From Calditrichota bacterium (lineage in GTDB: Bacteria; Zhuqueibacterota; Zhuqueibacteria; Zhuqueibacterales; Geothermadaptataceae): DNA of 64,000 nucleotides. Each line of letters starts with the position of its first letter. Within the stretch, counting starts at the first letter, position 1. The stretch covers positions 124,001 to 188,000 of the forward strand of contig QQUE01000006.1 in the NCBI GenBank assembly GCA_008501765.1, in the 5' to 3' direction. Positions 18,206 through 27,406 of this stretch are shown here, piece by piece. Position numbers and translations under genes: made by a program. The notes under the pieces were generated by a model. That model had not been told where the DNA came from, ran no database searches, and saw only the letters and a program-made list of their open reading frames with translations.

Positions 18206-20125
18206 ATGGGAAAAATAATAGGTATTGATTTAGGTACGACAAACTCTTGTGTTGCAGTTATGGAAGGCGGCGATCCGGTCGTTATTCAAAATTCAGAAGG
18301 ATTGCGCACAACGCCCTCAATTGTAGCATTTACAAAGAATAATGAGCGATTGGTTGGTCAGGTCGCCAAAAGGCAAGCGATTACCAATCCACAAAATACA
18401 ATTTTTTCTGTAAAAAGATTTATGGGTCGTCGATCTGATGAAGTGGGTACTGAAATTGAAGAAGTACCTTATAAAGTTGTGTCGGGCAGTAACAACGTTT
18501 CTGCCATTAAAATTGAAGATAAACTTTACACTCCGCAAGAAATCTCTGCGATGATTTTACAAAAAATGAAGCAAACCGCCGAAGATTATCTTGGAGAAAA
18601 AGTCACAGAAGCTGTTATAACGGTTCCAGCATATTTTAATGATAGCCAGCGCCAGGCGACCAAAGAAGCAGGTGAAATTGCTGGATTGAAAGTGAGCCGC
18701 ATCATTAATGAGCCTACGGCTGCATCCCTTGCCTACGGTTTGGACAAAAAATCGGAGGAAATGATAGCCGTATTTGATCTGGGTGGTGGTACGTTTGATA
18801 TCTCGATTTTAGAAATCGGTGAAGGAGTTTTCGAAGTAAAATCTACCCACGGTGATACGCACCTCGGAGGTGATGACTTTGATAAACAAATTATCGATTG
18901 GCTTGTAGCCGAGTTTAAAAAACAGGAAGGGGTCGATCTTTCAAAAGACCCGATGGCATTGCAGCGTTTGAAAGAAGCAGCTGAAAAAGCAAAATGCGAA
19001 CTATCAACAACACCACAGTCCGACATCAATTTGCCATTTATTACCGCAACTGAATCCGGCCCGAAACACTTGACGATCACCCTCACACGTGCTAAGTTTG
19101 AGCAACTTTGTGATGACCTGTTTACACGCCTGGTTGGACCATGCAAGGCAGCGATTAAGGATGCTGGATTGTCTGTTGACGACGTCGATGAAGTTGTGCT
19201 TGTTGGTGGCAGCACTCGCATGCCAAAGGTTCAGGAAATAGCAAAAGAAATATTCAAAAGAGAACCGCACCGTGGAGTTAATCCGGACGAAGTTGTTGCA
19301 ATTGGCGCAGCCATTCAAGGTGGCGTTTTGGCGGGTGACGTCAAAGACGTTCTCCTTCTCGATGTAACTCCATTGTCCCTGGGTATTGAGACTTTGGGCG
19401 GTGTTTCAACAAAACTTATCGAACGGAACACGACGATACCGACGAAGAAATCCGAAGTTTTTAGTACAGCCGCAGACAATCAGGCGAGTGTTGAAATTCA
19501 TATTTTGCAAGGTGAGCGTGAGCTCGCAGGTGACAATCGTACGCTCGGTCGTTTTATTCTCGACGGTGTTCCCCCGGCTCCGCGCGGTGTGCCGCAAATT
19601 GAAGTGACTTTTGACATCGATGCCAATGGAATTTTGAATGTCGCCGCGAAGGATAAAGCGACTGCAAAAGAGCAAACTATACGTATTGAGGCTTCAACAG
19701 GCCTGTCAAAAGATGAAATCGACAAAATGCAGGATGATGCAAAAAAACATGCCTCAGAAGACAAGAAAAAACGCGAGGCTGTCGATGCTGTAAATCATGC
19801 TGATCAGTTGGCTTACCAGACAGAGAAAAATATCAAAGATATGGGGGATAAAATTGATGCCGAAGACAAAAGCAAGCTTGATGCCGGTGTCGGACGTATT
19901 CGTGAAGCTTTGAAAACAAGCAATGTTGATGAAATAAAATCAGCAAGCGAGGCACTGACACAGCTTTGGAATGAGGTCTCTACTAAAATGTATCAGAAAG
20001 CCGGCCCGGATATGCAAGGTCAGCCACAGGATGCACCGGAGCAACCCCAGGACGATGAAAATGTGCAGGAAGCCGAATTTGAAGTTGTTGATGAAGACGA
20101 TAACAAAAAAGATAAGAAAAAATAA
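18206..20125 (+). CDS. dnaK: Molecular chaperone DnaK (Hsp70)
   Basis: A 639-residue Hsp70. The ATPase domain (1-385) shows [13 protein letters not shown] at the start, [22 protein letters not shown] and [13 protein letters not shown]; the substrate domain follows (about 390-505), then the helical lid and an acidic Asp/Glu/Lys tail. It refolds proteins with DnaJ and GrpE in the cytoplasm. AGGAG lies about 12 bases before the ATG. A strong terminator follows 25 bases after the stop, so dnaK is the last gene of its unit. Confidence 0.98.
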   Translation: MGKIIGIDLGTTNSCVAVMEGGDPVVIQNSEGLRTTPSIVAFTKNNERLVGQVAKRQAITNPQNTIFSVKRFMGRRSDEVGTEIEEVPYKVVSGSNNVSAIKIEDKLYTPQEISAMILQKMKQTAEDYLGEKVTEAVITVPAYFNDSQRQATKEAGEIAGLKVSRIINEPTAASLAYGLDKKSEEMIAVFDLGGGTFDISILEIGEGVFEVKSTHGDTHLGGDDFDKQIIDWLVAEFKKQEGVDLSKDPMALQRLKEAAEKAKCELSTTPQSDINLPFITATESGPKHLTITLTRAKFEQLCDDLFTRLVGPCKAAIKDAGLSVDDVDEVVLVGGSTRMPKVQEIAKEIFKREPHRGVNPDEVVAIGAAIQGGVLAGDVKDVLLLDVTPLSLGIETLGGVSTKLIERNTTIPTKKSEVFSTAADNQASVEIHILQGERELAGDNRTLGRFILDGVPPAPRGVPQIEVTFDIDANGILNVAAKDKATAKEQTIRIEASTGLSKDEIDKMQDDAKKHASEDKKKREAVDAVNHADQLAYQTEKNIKDMGDKIDAEDKSKLDAGVGRIREALKTSNVDEIKSASEALTQLWNEVSTKMYQKAGPDMQGQPQDAPEQPQDDENVQEAEFEVVDEDDNKKDKKK

Positions 20126-20150
20126 ATTCTTTTCGATCTGATTATAAAAA

Positions 20151-20184
20151 TGGAAGTATGATTTCATGTACTTCCATTTTTTTT
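20151..20184 (+). terminator. Rho-independent terminator after dnaK
   Basis: TGGAAGTA (20151-20158) pairs with TACTTCCA (20169-20176), loop of 10, extended by A/T pairing and followed by eight T. Confidence 0.92.
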
Positions 20185-20344
20185 GTTCAACGGAAAATTT
20201 AAGGCTCAAATTCGAACCAAAAAACGCTTGCATTTAAGATGGGGAAACTGTAATATTTATGTCGCTTTTTAAGCCCTGAATTGAAATTTTTGAACGCTGA
20301 ACATGTATGACATTGGTACTGGAACCGTGTAGGAGATTATTCTT

Positions 20345-20866
20345 ATGTCAAAATTATTTGCTATGTTGCTTTTGAGCTTACTTTTCGGTCTGCTTGCCTG
20401 TTCAAAGGTGAAATCCGAAAAAGAATTGCTGGCAGATATTCAAGCGCTGGAAAAAGAAGAAAAAGTAGCAGATGCGATTAAGCTCGTAGAAACTTTTATT
20501 CGACACTATCCAGAAAGTAAAGACACTCCAAATTTTACGAGTAAGCTGGCAGATCTATACATACTGGCTCATAAAGATTACCATCATGCCATCGATATTC
20601 ACAATGATGTTATTAAAAAATATCCGGGTAGCAAGCTGGAAGTGCGTTCGCAATTTATGATCGGATATATTTATGCAAATGAGCTGAATGAGCTGGAGAA
20701 TGCCCGTGTTGCCTACGAAGAATTTTTGAATAAATTCCCGGATGATGAGCTGGCTGCTTCGGTAAAATGGGAGATTGAAAACCTGGGTGTTGATATCAGT
20801 CAAATTCCAATTGCCGTGGATGGACAATCCACACCTGAAAAAGCAAATGGAACCTCAAAAAAGTAA
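20345..20866 (+). CDS. TPR-repeat lipoprotein
   Basis: A 173-residue lipoprotein. The lipobox is LLAC (Cys19) after a hydrophobic signal. The mature part has three or four TPR-like helical hairpins (YPESKDTPNFTSKLADLY and YPGSKLEVRSQFMIGYIY are the clearest), like the outer-membrane assembly or YbgF-type TPR lipoproteins. Its function is not clear; BamD is longer. The ATG at 20345 has GGAGATTATT upstream. It is followed by a structured terminator and then by the Bat locus. Confidence 0.7.
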   Translation: MSKLFAMLLLSLLFGLLACSKVKSEKELLADIQALEKEEKVADAIKLVETFIRHYPESKDTPNFTSKLADLYILAHKDYHHAIDIHNDVIKKYPGSKLEVRSQFMIGYIYANELNELENARVAYEEFLNKFPDDELAASVKWEIENLGVDISQIPIAVDGQSTPEKANGTSKK

Positions 20867-20897
20867 AACTTTCCAAATATATAATTCGTCCAAAAGG

Positions 20898-20946
20898 AGC
20901 CGGATGACGCTTTGAAGAGATTCGAAGGTGGCCATGCGGCTTTTTT
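20898..20946 (+). terminator. Structured terminator before the Bat locus
   Basis: AGCCG (20898-20902) pairs with CGGCT (20937-20941), and an inner stem CTTTGAA/TTCGAAG with a GAGA tetraloop sits between; six T follow (20941-20946). It most likely ends the lipoprotein transcript. A ribosome-site-like AAAGGAG followed by ATG ACG CTT TGA also falls inside the 5' arm, probably by chance. Confidence 0.65.
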
Positions 20947-20966
20947 AGTAAAATCTATGATATATT

Positions 20967-21878
20967 ATGGTGCCGGAGGGAACGGGGAAAGTGCGAAAAA
21001 TTTTCTATTTTATGGCTTATTTTCTGCTTGCAGCAACGACCATTGGCGGAATTTCAATCGCTGAAACCGAAGTGAAAATCTCCGCCCGGCTTGATTCTGA
21101 TGAGGTTCCTTTTAACCGGGAAGCGAGATTGGTCGTTCAGGCACGTTGGATTGGACCGGCAAATGCCATTAAAATTTTTCCAATCGATGCGCCAACGACT
21201 ACAAACTTAAAACTTCTTTCTACTTCGACGGCCAACGCTGTGAGCTCAGAAAATGGGCTGGTTTTCAGTAAACGCGAGTATGAATTTTCATTCTCCGGCG
21301 AAACCCTTGGCATGGCTTATATTGATGAGGTCATTTTACGTTACCATGACGCCGATTTGCAGGAACACGTTTTACGCACGGCACGGCTGCCGTTGCGTAT
21401 CATCGACCCGGTAGCTGAAAATAGTGATGGATTGACGCTTTTTATTCTCGCCGGTTTGTTCATCCTGTTGTTTGCGGTAGCCTGGACGATTTATTTCCTC
21501 TGGAAGAAAAAAAGCACCGTTGAACAGGAATCGGAAATGGCGCCCGTTAAATCTGCTGACGAGGAAGCCGTCGAAGATTTGAAGAAAAATATCAATCTCC
21601 AATCGACTGAAATTGGGGCGCAATACAGTGAGATTGCGCGAATTATGCGGCACTTTTTACGACGCCGTTTTGCCCTGGGGGCGTCCATTGGCACGACGGA
21701 TGAATTGATCGAGAATTTGACGGGAAAAAAAGTAGCAATGGAAGAACTTGCTACCCTCCGGGAATTGATGCAGGCTTGTGATTTGGCTAAATTTTCCGGC
21801 GGCAGTTCCGATGCAAATCAATTAGCACGGATATACAATATCGCTTTGCAATTTATCGAAAAAAATAAATTCGAATAA
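20967..21878 (+). CDS. BatD-like membrane protein
   Basis: A 303-residue protein with a signal peptide (about 10-32), an extracytoplasmic beta domain (about 35-145) with the BatD-like start VKISARLDSDEVPFNREARL, one transmembrane helix (about 153-175) and a cytoplasmic helical domain (about 190-300). The last part resembles the C-terminal domain of BatD and DUF4381 proteins. Two other genes of this locus (27407 and 32499) have the same helical module. It opens the moxR/DUF58 group. Two starts are possible: ATG 20967 or GTG 20991, which has GGGGAA just upstream. Probably a partner of the MoxR ATPase in envelope quality control. Confidence 0.65.
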   Translation: MVPEGTGKVRKIFYFMAYFLLAATTIGGISIAETEVKISARLDSDEVPFNREARLVVQARWIGPANAIKIFPIDAPTTTNLKLLSTSTANAVSSENGLVFSKREYEFSFSGETLGMAYIDEVILRYHDADLQEHVLRTARLPLRIIDPVAENSDGLTLFILAGLFILLFAVAWTIYFLWKKKSTVEQESEMAPVKSADEEAVEDLKKNINLQSTEIGAQYSEIARIMRHFLRRRFALGASIGTTDELIENLTGKKVAMEELATLRELMQACDLAKFSGGSSDANQLARIYNIALQFIEKNKFE

Positions 21879-22009
21879 TAACTGTCGATTTGCCTGGGGT
21901 GGCCCGCCGTAGTTTATTTGTTTGATGGGTATAAAATGATATTTACGAGATATGAATAGTACCGGTAAAAACCTGAAATTTAAAAAATAATATGAATGCT
22001 GGAGGATAA

Positions 22010-22999
22010 ATGAATGTCGATATTCAGGCGCTGAATGACAAAGTTCAAAAAGAGAGCGCCTTCGTAAAAAAACTGACTGAGGAAATCGGAACCGTCATCG
22101 TTGGGCAAAACTATATGGTTGAACGGCTGCTTATCGGATTGCTTTCCAATGGCCATGTTTTGTTGGAAGGGGTGCCGGGACTGGCAAAAACTTTAACCGT
22201 AAGCACGTTGGCACAAGCGATCAAAACCAAATTTCAACGCATTCAATTTACCCCGGACTTGCTGCCTGCCGATTTAATCGGCACGCTCATTTATGATCAG
22301 CAAAAAGGTGATTTTACTACAAAACAAGGCCCAATTTTTTCCAATCTTGTATTGGCCGATGAAATTAACCGCTCCCCCGCCAAAGTGCAATCGGCGCTGC
22401 TCGAAGCGATGATGGAGCGGCAGGTAACGATCGGTGAAAATACATTCAAACTGGATGATCCGTTTCTCGTTTTAGCCACGCAAAACCCCATCGAGCAGGA
22501 GGGGACATACCCGTTGCCCGAAGCGCAAGTCGATCGATTTATGTTGAAATTGTCGGTAGGCTATCCATCTCGCGACGAGGAACTCGAAATCATGCGCCGC
22601 ATGGCCAAAGGAAAAACACCGGCGGTGAAAGCGGTAGTCACGCCGAAAGAGATCATTTCGGCTCGAAATACCGTCGATGAAATTTATCTCGATGCGAAAA
22701 TTGAGAATTATATCATCGATATCGTTTTCGCCACCAGAGATCCGAAAAAGTATGGACTTGATGATTTAACTGAACTAATTTCGTTCGGCGCCAGTCCGCG
22801 CGCTTCAATTTCTTTGGTCAAAGCTTCCAAGGCGCACGCTTTGATGCGCGGTCGGGGCTACGTCACTCCCGACGATGTGCGCGCGATGTGCATGGATATT
22901 TTGCGGCACCGTGTTTTGGTGACCTACGAAGCGGAAGCCGAAGAAATTAATTCCGAAAATATAATTCAGCAGATTCTTGCCAAAGTCGAAGTTCCATGA
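22010..22999 (+). CDS. MoxR-family AAA+ ATPase
   Basis: A 329-residue cytoplasmic AAA+ ATPase of the MoxR group. Motifs: Walker A EGVPGLAKT (53-61), Walker B-like LADEINRSP (near 117-126), sensor 1 ATQNPIEQEGTYPLPEAQ (near 161-178) with DRFML, and the sensor 2 GASPRAS. MoxR ATPases act as chaperones that activate or assemble metalloenzymes and membrane complexes, typically with DUF58 and VWA proteins encoded next door, exactly as here. GGAGG at about 22000-22004 precedes the ATG, and the stop overlaps the DUF58 start by 4 bases. Confidence 0.95.
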   Translation: MNVDIQALNDKVQKESAFVKKLTEEIGTVIVGQNYMVERLLIGLLSNGHVLLEGVPGLAKTLTVSTLAQAIKTKFQRIQFTPDLLPADLIGTLIYDQQKGDFTTKQGPIFSNLVLADEINRSPAKVQSALLEAMMERQVTIGENTFKLDDPFLVLATQNPIEQEGTYPLPEAQVDRFMLKLSVGYPSRDEELEIMRRMAKGKTPAVKAVVTPKEIISARNTVDEIYLDAKIENYIIDIVFATRDPKKYGLDDLTELISFGASPRASISLVKASKAHALMRGRGYVTPDDVRAMCMDILRHRVLVTYEAEAEEINSENIIQQILAKVEVP

Positions 23000-23874
23000 T
23001 CCCGAAGGAAATTCTAAAAAAAGTAAAACGCATCGAAATCCAGACACGCGGCCTGGTGAACGATGTTTTTTCAGGCGAATATCATTCTGTATTTAAAGGC
23101 CGGGGGATGGAATTTGCCGAAGTGCGGGAATACCAGTACGGCGATGATATTCGCAATATCGACTGGAATGTGACCGCCAGAACGGGCCACCCTTTTGTCA
23201 AGGTTTTTGACGAAGAGAGGGAGTTGACCGTCATGCTGATGGTTGATGCCAGCCGTTCGGCAGAATTTGGCACACATTCGCAGATGAAGGGCGAGATTTC
23301 AGCGGAGATTTGTGCGCTGCTGGCATTTTCAGCCATTAAAAATAACGACAAAGTCGGACTCATAATTTTTACCGATAAAATCGAAAAATTTGTGCCACCT
23401 AAAAAAGGCAAGGCCCACGTTTTGCGTGTTATTCGTGAGTTGCTTTATCACAAGCCGGAAAGCTCGAAAACGGATATTTCACTGGCGCTCGAATACATGA
23501 GCCGCGTTGTGACACGCCGGGCTGTTTCATTTATTATTTCCGATTTTCAGGCGGAAAATTATGAACAAGCCTTGCGCATTGCAGGCCGCCGGCACGATGT
23601 CATTGCCGTGACAATTACCGATCCCCGCGAGGTGGATTTGCCAAATGTTGGGTTCATTGAGCTGGAGGATGCTGAAACGGGAGAAACAATTCTCGTTGAT
23701 ACTTCAGATCCGTCACTGCGCCTGGCGTTCACAGACAGCGCCGACTCTGTTCGTGCGGAAAGAGAAAAGTTACTGCAGAAAATCAATATCGACCGCATTG
23801 ATATCCGGACGGACAGACCGTATGCCGAACCGCTGATCCGGTTTTTCCGCATGCGGGCAAAACGATTTCGGTAA
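22996..23874 (+). CDS. DUF58 domain protein
   Basis: A 292-residue DUF58 protein, related to von Willebrand A domains. It begins LKKVKRIEIQTRGLV and has the family signature GRGMEFAEVREYQYGDDIRNIDWNV-like core (residues about 33-57), followed by VDASRS at the MIDAS position (about 84-89). DUF58 proteins are the usual genetic partner of MoxR and resemble BatA-like adaptors without a membrane anchor. The ATG overlaps the moxR stop (ATGA). A MITE-like insertion lies in the gap after it. Confidence 0.95.
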   Translation: MIPKEILKKVKRIEIQTRGLVNDVFSGEYHSVFKGRGMEFAEVREYQYGDDIRNIDWNVTARTGHPFVKVFDEERELTVMLMVDASRSAEFGTHSQMKGEISAEICALLAFSAIKNNDKVGLIIFTDKIEKFVPPKKGKAHVLRVIRELLYHKPESSKTDISLALEYMSRVVTRRAVSFIISDFQAENYEQALRIAGRRHDVIAVTITDPREVDLPNVGFIELEDAETGETILVDTSDPSLRLAFTDSADSVRAEREKLLQKINIDRIDIRTDRPYAEPLIRFFRMRAKRFR

Positions 23875-23905
23875 GCATGTTTTTGACTTAGAATTGATAG
23901 TATTC

Positions 23906-24078
23906 ACCCGTTGTGCAAAATTGATTTTAATTACTGGTTTCGTCTCTTCGGCCTGTCATTCCCGCAGGTATTTAGCGGGAATCCATATTTGTACAAGCAC
24001 TGGATCCCCAATAAAAGCATTCGGGGATGACAAAATTTGGAAATTTTAAATGGATTTCTTTAATTTTGCACAACGGGT
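23906..24078. mobile_element. MITE-like element, copy 1
   Basis: Terminal inverted repeats of 17 bases match exactly: ACCCGTTGTGCAAAATT (23906-23922) and its complement (24062-24078). The 7-bp word TAGTATT flanks both sides (23898-23904 and 24079-24085), as a target duplication would. The interior holds a GTCATTCCCGC...GGGATGACA palindrome, no gene. The same terminal repeats occur again at 29458-29822. Confidence 0.8.
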
Positions 24079-24160
24079 TAGTATTAATAAAATAATTTAG
24101 ATTTTGAGAGAAGGAACTGGACAGAGTTGCTGTAATCGACAGCGCTCATTTTTGGAAAGG

Positions 24161-25102
24161 ATGCACAGATCAATGCAATGGATTAAAAAAGCCGTATTGA
24201 TTGGGGCGGTTCTTGTTGTTGGATTTTCGGCCTGCCAACAGGGCGGGGCAAACTTGCCGGCTGAAACGGTGCGTGATTTCGCCAATGCTTTGTACAACCG
24301 TGAGCTTTATTCGCAAAGTATCAGCGAGTACGAATTTTACATGCGCAACTACAAACTGGATGATGAGGAGCAGGCGAATATTAGCTACATCATCGGCAAT
24401 ATTTACTTCGAGCGGATCAAAGACTACGAAAATGCGCTTGCCTATTATTTGCGCATCAAACAGATTTATCCCGGCTCGAATGTGGTGGATGAATCCAACA
24501 AGCGGATTGTCGAATGCCTTGAACGGCTGGAGCGCAGCGCCGACGCGCAACAGGCGTTGGAGGAAGCCACTTTTATAGACGCTTCCAAAGCTCGGAAAAG
24601 CCGGCCCGGCGCTGTTGTGGCGACAATTGGCGACCGTGAAATTACCACCGGCGATCTGGATTATGAAATTAAAATGCTACCGCCGTACATGAAAGCGCAG
24701 GTCAAAGATGGCTCGAGCAAACTGGAGTTTCTGCGTCAATTTCTGGCGACTGAGTTGCTCTACGACTCCGCCCGCCGCAAGGGCCTCGAACGTGATCCCG
24801 AAGTGATCGAGAATGCGTTTCAGGCCAAAAAGAATGTGATGGTGCAAAAACTTTTGCAGGAAGAGCTTTCGAAAGATGTCAGCCTTTCTGAAGAGGACCT
24901 GCGCAATTATTTTCAGGCGAATCTGGCCAAATATTCAGAGGTTGACTCGACTGGCAGCGGCACGCCGCCACGCTATGAAGATGTCCGCGGCAAGGTGACG
25001 CAAGATTATATTCTTGAAAAACAACAAGCCGCCTACGAGCGCATGATTGAACGCATGATGCGTGCCCAGGCTGTTGAAATTTTTGAAGATAGATTGAAGT
25101 GA
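24161..25102 (+). CDS. Lipoprotein with TPR and SurA/PpiC-like N-domain
   Basis: About 313 residues. Signal peptide with lipobox GFSAC (Cys near 26), TPR-like helices (about 40-140) and a C-terminal part (about 150-310) that looks like the helical N-domain of SurA/PrsA foldases: VATIGDREITTGDLDYEI then LRQFLATELLYDSARRKGLERDPEV. The catalytic parvulin domain that should follow is absent. It is probably a periplasmic chaperone or docking lipoprotein. The ATG at 24161 is favoured by GGA at 24154; 24173 is also possible. The upstream TTG at 24104 is unlikely. It is the last host gene before the AT-rich island. Confidence 0.65.
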   Translation: MHRSMQWIKKAVLIGAVLVVGFSACQQGGANLPAETVRDFANALYNRELYSQSISEYEFYMRNYKLDDEEQANISYIIGNIYFERIKDYENALAYYLRIKQIYPGSNVVDESNKRIVECLERLERSADAQQALEEATFIDASKARKSRPGAVVATIGDREITTGDLDYEIKMLPPYMKAQVKDGSSKLEFLRQFLATELLYDSARRKGLERDPEVIENAFQAKKNVMVQKLLQEELSKDVSLSEEDLRNYFQANLAKYSEVDSTGSGTPPRYEDVRGKVTQDYILEKQQAAYERMIERMMRAQAVEIFEDRLK

Positions 25103-25125
25103 TTTAAGATTTTTCTCTTACTTTG

Positions 25126-25149
25126 ACTTTCTTATATGAGAAAGTTTTG
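25126..25149 (+). terminator. Possible terminator at the island edge
   Basis: ACTTTCT (25126-25132), loop TATATG, AGAAAGT (25139-25145), then TTTGA. A weak but perfectly matched stem 24 bases past the stop of the gene ending at 25102. Confidence 0.55.
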
Positions 25150-25177
25150 ACTGAAATTTCTTGATGTAGAAATTTTA

Positions 25178-25236
25178 TTTCTTAAATAAGTGGCAAGTTG
25201 TGTGATGGACGCGCACCTAGTCAACTATGTTAGAAA
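25178..25236 (+). repeat. attC-like site 1 (degenerate)
   Basis: Ends in TGGACGCG (25206-25213), 15 bases, GTTAGAAA (25229-25236). The left part starts TTTCTTAA (25178-25185) and pairs loosely with the right part. The right-hand words are identical to those of site 2 at 26200-26231, and the next start codon is only 4 bases past the GTTAGAAA word, as in integron gene cassettes. Confidence 0.5.
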
Positions 25237-25239
25237 ATT

Positions 25240-25935
25240 ATGAGAAATTACATGAAGCATCTTCACATTAATAAAGAACACAAAAAAATCATTAGCTTGA
25301 TGCTAAAAAAGAAGATTTACGACTTAGAGACTTTTATTGACGAATGCATAAAAACTACAGAAACATCTATATCAGAAAATCACAACTATAAAAGTCTTCG
25401 CTTTACACATGGAGTTTATGCAAAATTAGTTTCAGATTACAACAAAGCCCTTGAAATCGCGACCCAATTTAGCTACTTATTAAAATTTCTTTGTGAGCAT
25501 GAAATCATAATATTGAATAAATCATTATACAAAACTCATTTCCCAGACAAATTGCCTTTGCTTGAAATGCGAACTCTTAATGGCAAGCATTCATTATTTG
25601 ATAATTTTTACAACCTATTCGATGAAAAAATATTTCGAAGTAGGTTCGTAGATAATGGACTCAAAGAATTTAAAAAAAACGGGTATAAAACTTTTGATCA
25701 GTATTCAACGAAAAAAATCTTTAATTATAAAACGATTACAACAATCATCAAAATAATTGGCTTTGTCGTGTCAATTATGTATGCCATATTTCATTTCTTT
25801 ATTGAAAAACCAAAAGTAATAACAGCGGTAAGGAAACCATCAAATAGTTCACTAAAAACAAATCTAATATCACGACAGGATAGCCTTAATAACCCAATTG
25901 ACGAAGAAAAAAATTCTCTGCAAAACAGGAAATAA
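25240..25935 (+). CDS. Hypothetical protein, single transmembrane helix (island gene 1)
   Basis: A 231-residue protein I do not recognise. The N-terminal 160 residues are mostly helical, rich in Lys, Asn and Ile. One transmembrane helix lies near 165-187 (TTIIKIIGFVVSIMYAIFHF), followed by a short basic and polar tail with no motif. Base composition is markedly more AT-rich than in the flanking Bat genes. It is framed by two attC-like sites (25178-25236 and 26102-26231), so it has the form of a mobile gene cassette. The start codon lies directly after the upstream site. Toxin, effector or defence function is possible but not shown. Confidence 0.7.
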   Translation: MRNYMKHLHINKEHKKIISLMLKKKIYDLETFIDECIKTTETSISENHNYKSLRFTHGVYAKLVSDYNKALEIATQFSYLLKFLCEHEIIILNKSLYKTHFPDKLPLLEMRTLNGKHSLFDNFYNLFDEKIFRSRFVDNGLKEFKKNGYKTFDQYSTKKIFNYKTITTIIKIIGFVVSIMYAIFHFFIEKPKVITAVRKPSNSSLKTNLISRQDSLNNPIDEEKNSLQNRK

Positions 25936-26101
25936 TAATTAAAGCTAAATATCTATTTTGATCTACAGCATCATTTGAATAATGAAGCTTAATTATCGAA
26001 ATAACACCAAGCATGCAAATGAAAACAAGGCTAAGTAAAACAATCAACTCATCAAGTTTAATAGTTAAATAATCCATTACAACCAATAAAGAATTAAAAA
26101 A

Positions 26102-26231
26102 TTTCTAACATTTCCGTGCTGCCGACTCGCTCCGATCTGCGCTTTTTACAAGCCGGATGAATTAATTTATTTATTGCTTTTATCTACGCCCTCGACAGTT
26201 GGACGCGAGCCGCAGACAGAAGCGTTAGAAA
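26102..26231 (+). repeat. attC-like site 2
   Basis: An imperfect palindrome of 130 bases. The left arm TTTCTAAC (26102-26109) and right arm GTTAGAAA (26224-26231) are exact complements. Inward the arms read CTGCCGACTCGC on the left, while the complement of the right reads CTGCGGCTCGC, with one extra base on one arm, as in attC sites. TGGACGCG (26200-26207) precedes the right core exactly as in site 1. GTTAGAA differs from the attC consensus GTTRRRY only at the last base. Confidence 0.6.
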
Positions 26232-26399
26232 TATCATTGGATGCAACATTTAGAAGTTTAGATACATGATATTTTGTAGAAAACAGATAATTAGTAATTC
26301 CATTTAGTTTAAAATATAAAATGTTTGATTGTTTTCATATAGGGATATATTTCTGAGCTTTCTAATAGAAAAATCGAATAATTTGAAAGGTATAACTAA

Positions 26400-26819
26400 A
26401 TGGATTTGATTGGTGTTATCTCATTGATAATTGCTATCTCAGCGGCAACATTTTCTTATTTTAGTTTCAATGAGAATAAGAGAATAAAGCGCTTTACACA
26501 AAATTTTAGTCGTTTAATCAATGTTGAAGAAATGTTATCCAAAAATCCAAGCTTTTTGGAATTTCATGGAGTATCAAAAAAATTATTAGACGAAAATAAT
26601 GTAACCGCGGAAGAAGTAGCATACATTTTATTAAGTGTTCGAGCAGGTCAGGAAGATTCACGAATTAAAAACAAAAGGAAGTACAGGTTGTCTCCTTATA
26701 GAAAAAAGCTTTTTTCAAATGAAAAAACTCAATTAATATGGAAGAATATTTTAAAAGAGAGACTTATTTTCCGTTCTTCTTTTGTCAAGGCTGTTGATGA
26801 GTATATAGCTAATAAGTAG
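26400..26819 (+). CDS. Hypothetical protein, N-terminal membrane anchor (island gene 2)
   Basis: A 139-residue protein. Residues 1-24 form a transmembrane segment (LIGVISLIIAISAATFSYF), the rest is a charged, helical cytoplasmic domain with a Lys/Arg-rich middle (KNKRKYRLSPYRKK). I recognise no family. AAAGG at 26387-26391 supports the ATG at 26400. AT-rich like its neighbour and lying between attC-like site 2 and the inverted repeat at 27114, it is the second apparent cassette gene. The 168 bases between site 2 and the start are longer than usual for cassettes and may hold a promoter. Confidence 0.65.
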   Translation: MDLIGVISLIIAISAATFSYFSFNENKRIKRFTQNFSRLINVEEMLSKNPSFLEFHGVSKKLLDENNVTAEEVAYILLSVRAGQEDSRIKNKRKYRLSPYRKKLFSNEKTQLIWKNILKERLIFRSSFVKAVDEYIANK

Positions 26820-27406
26820 TTTCACATTTATTATCACAATGTTTAAGCGGGAACGCTCGGACTTCGTCTCGGAACGGGATTTTATGGCTTGCAATAGCAA
26901 TGATGCAAATAGTCTACAGAACGTTCATTCAGAAAATGGTCAACTACACCAAATAGCAATACTAAGCGTGATAACAGACGTTACAAATGAGTATGATTAA
27001 AGGAGTGCCTTGTTTATTATTCGCCTTGTGACATTTTACATTTGTAGTTCATATTAACAATAAAATATTTCTAGTTGGTTGTGGTTGTTCGCTCACTTCT
27101 GCGGGGCTATTGCTTTCTAACTTTTGCTCCACCGGAATTAAGGGCGGACATTGAAATCTAGAAAAAATATGCAAATTTCTAAAATTTACCCTGACAGTAG
27201 CGGCTGTGGCGATGATCGCCCTTAATCCCGTGAGCATTTTATTATACTGCAAAATAGCCTAATCTGGGTCACCGTTATTTTTTTCAGAGCTGTAAACAAA
27301 ATGAGATGAAAATGAGGTGCATAGCATACACAATTAATTTCCCAAAACGCAGGGATTATTCAGTTTTAAGCAGTGGATTAAGAAATACAGTCATTAAATT
27401 GTACTA
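26820..27406. other. Intergenic end of the AT-rich island
   Basis: 587 bases with no supported gene. It holds a core-like word GTTACAA (26980-26986, preceded by AACAGAC, compare ACAGAAGC before the core of site 2), and the strong inverted repeat at 27114-27232. Host composition and the Bat operon resume at 27407. Confidence 0.5.
27114..27232. repeat. Inverted repeat with attC-like left core (possible site 3)
   Basis: TTTCTAAC (27114-27121) as in site 2, then TGCTCCACCGGAATTAAGGG on the left; the complement of 27213-27232 reads TGCTCACGGGATTAAGGGCG, so the arms match at nearly every position. The right end should continue into GTTAGAAA, but the sequence diverges there, as if the last core had been lost. 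Confidence 0.5.
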
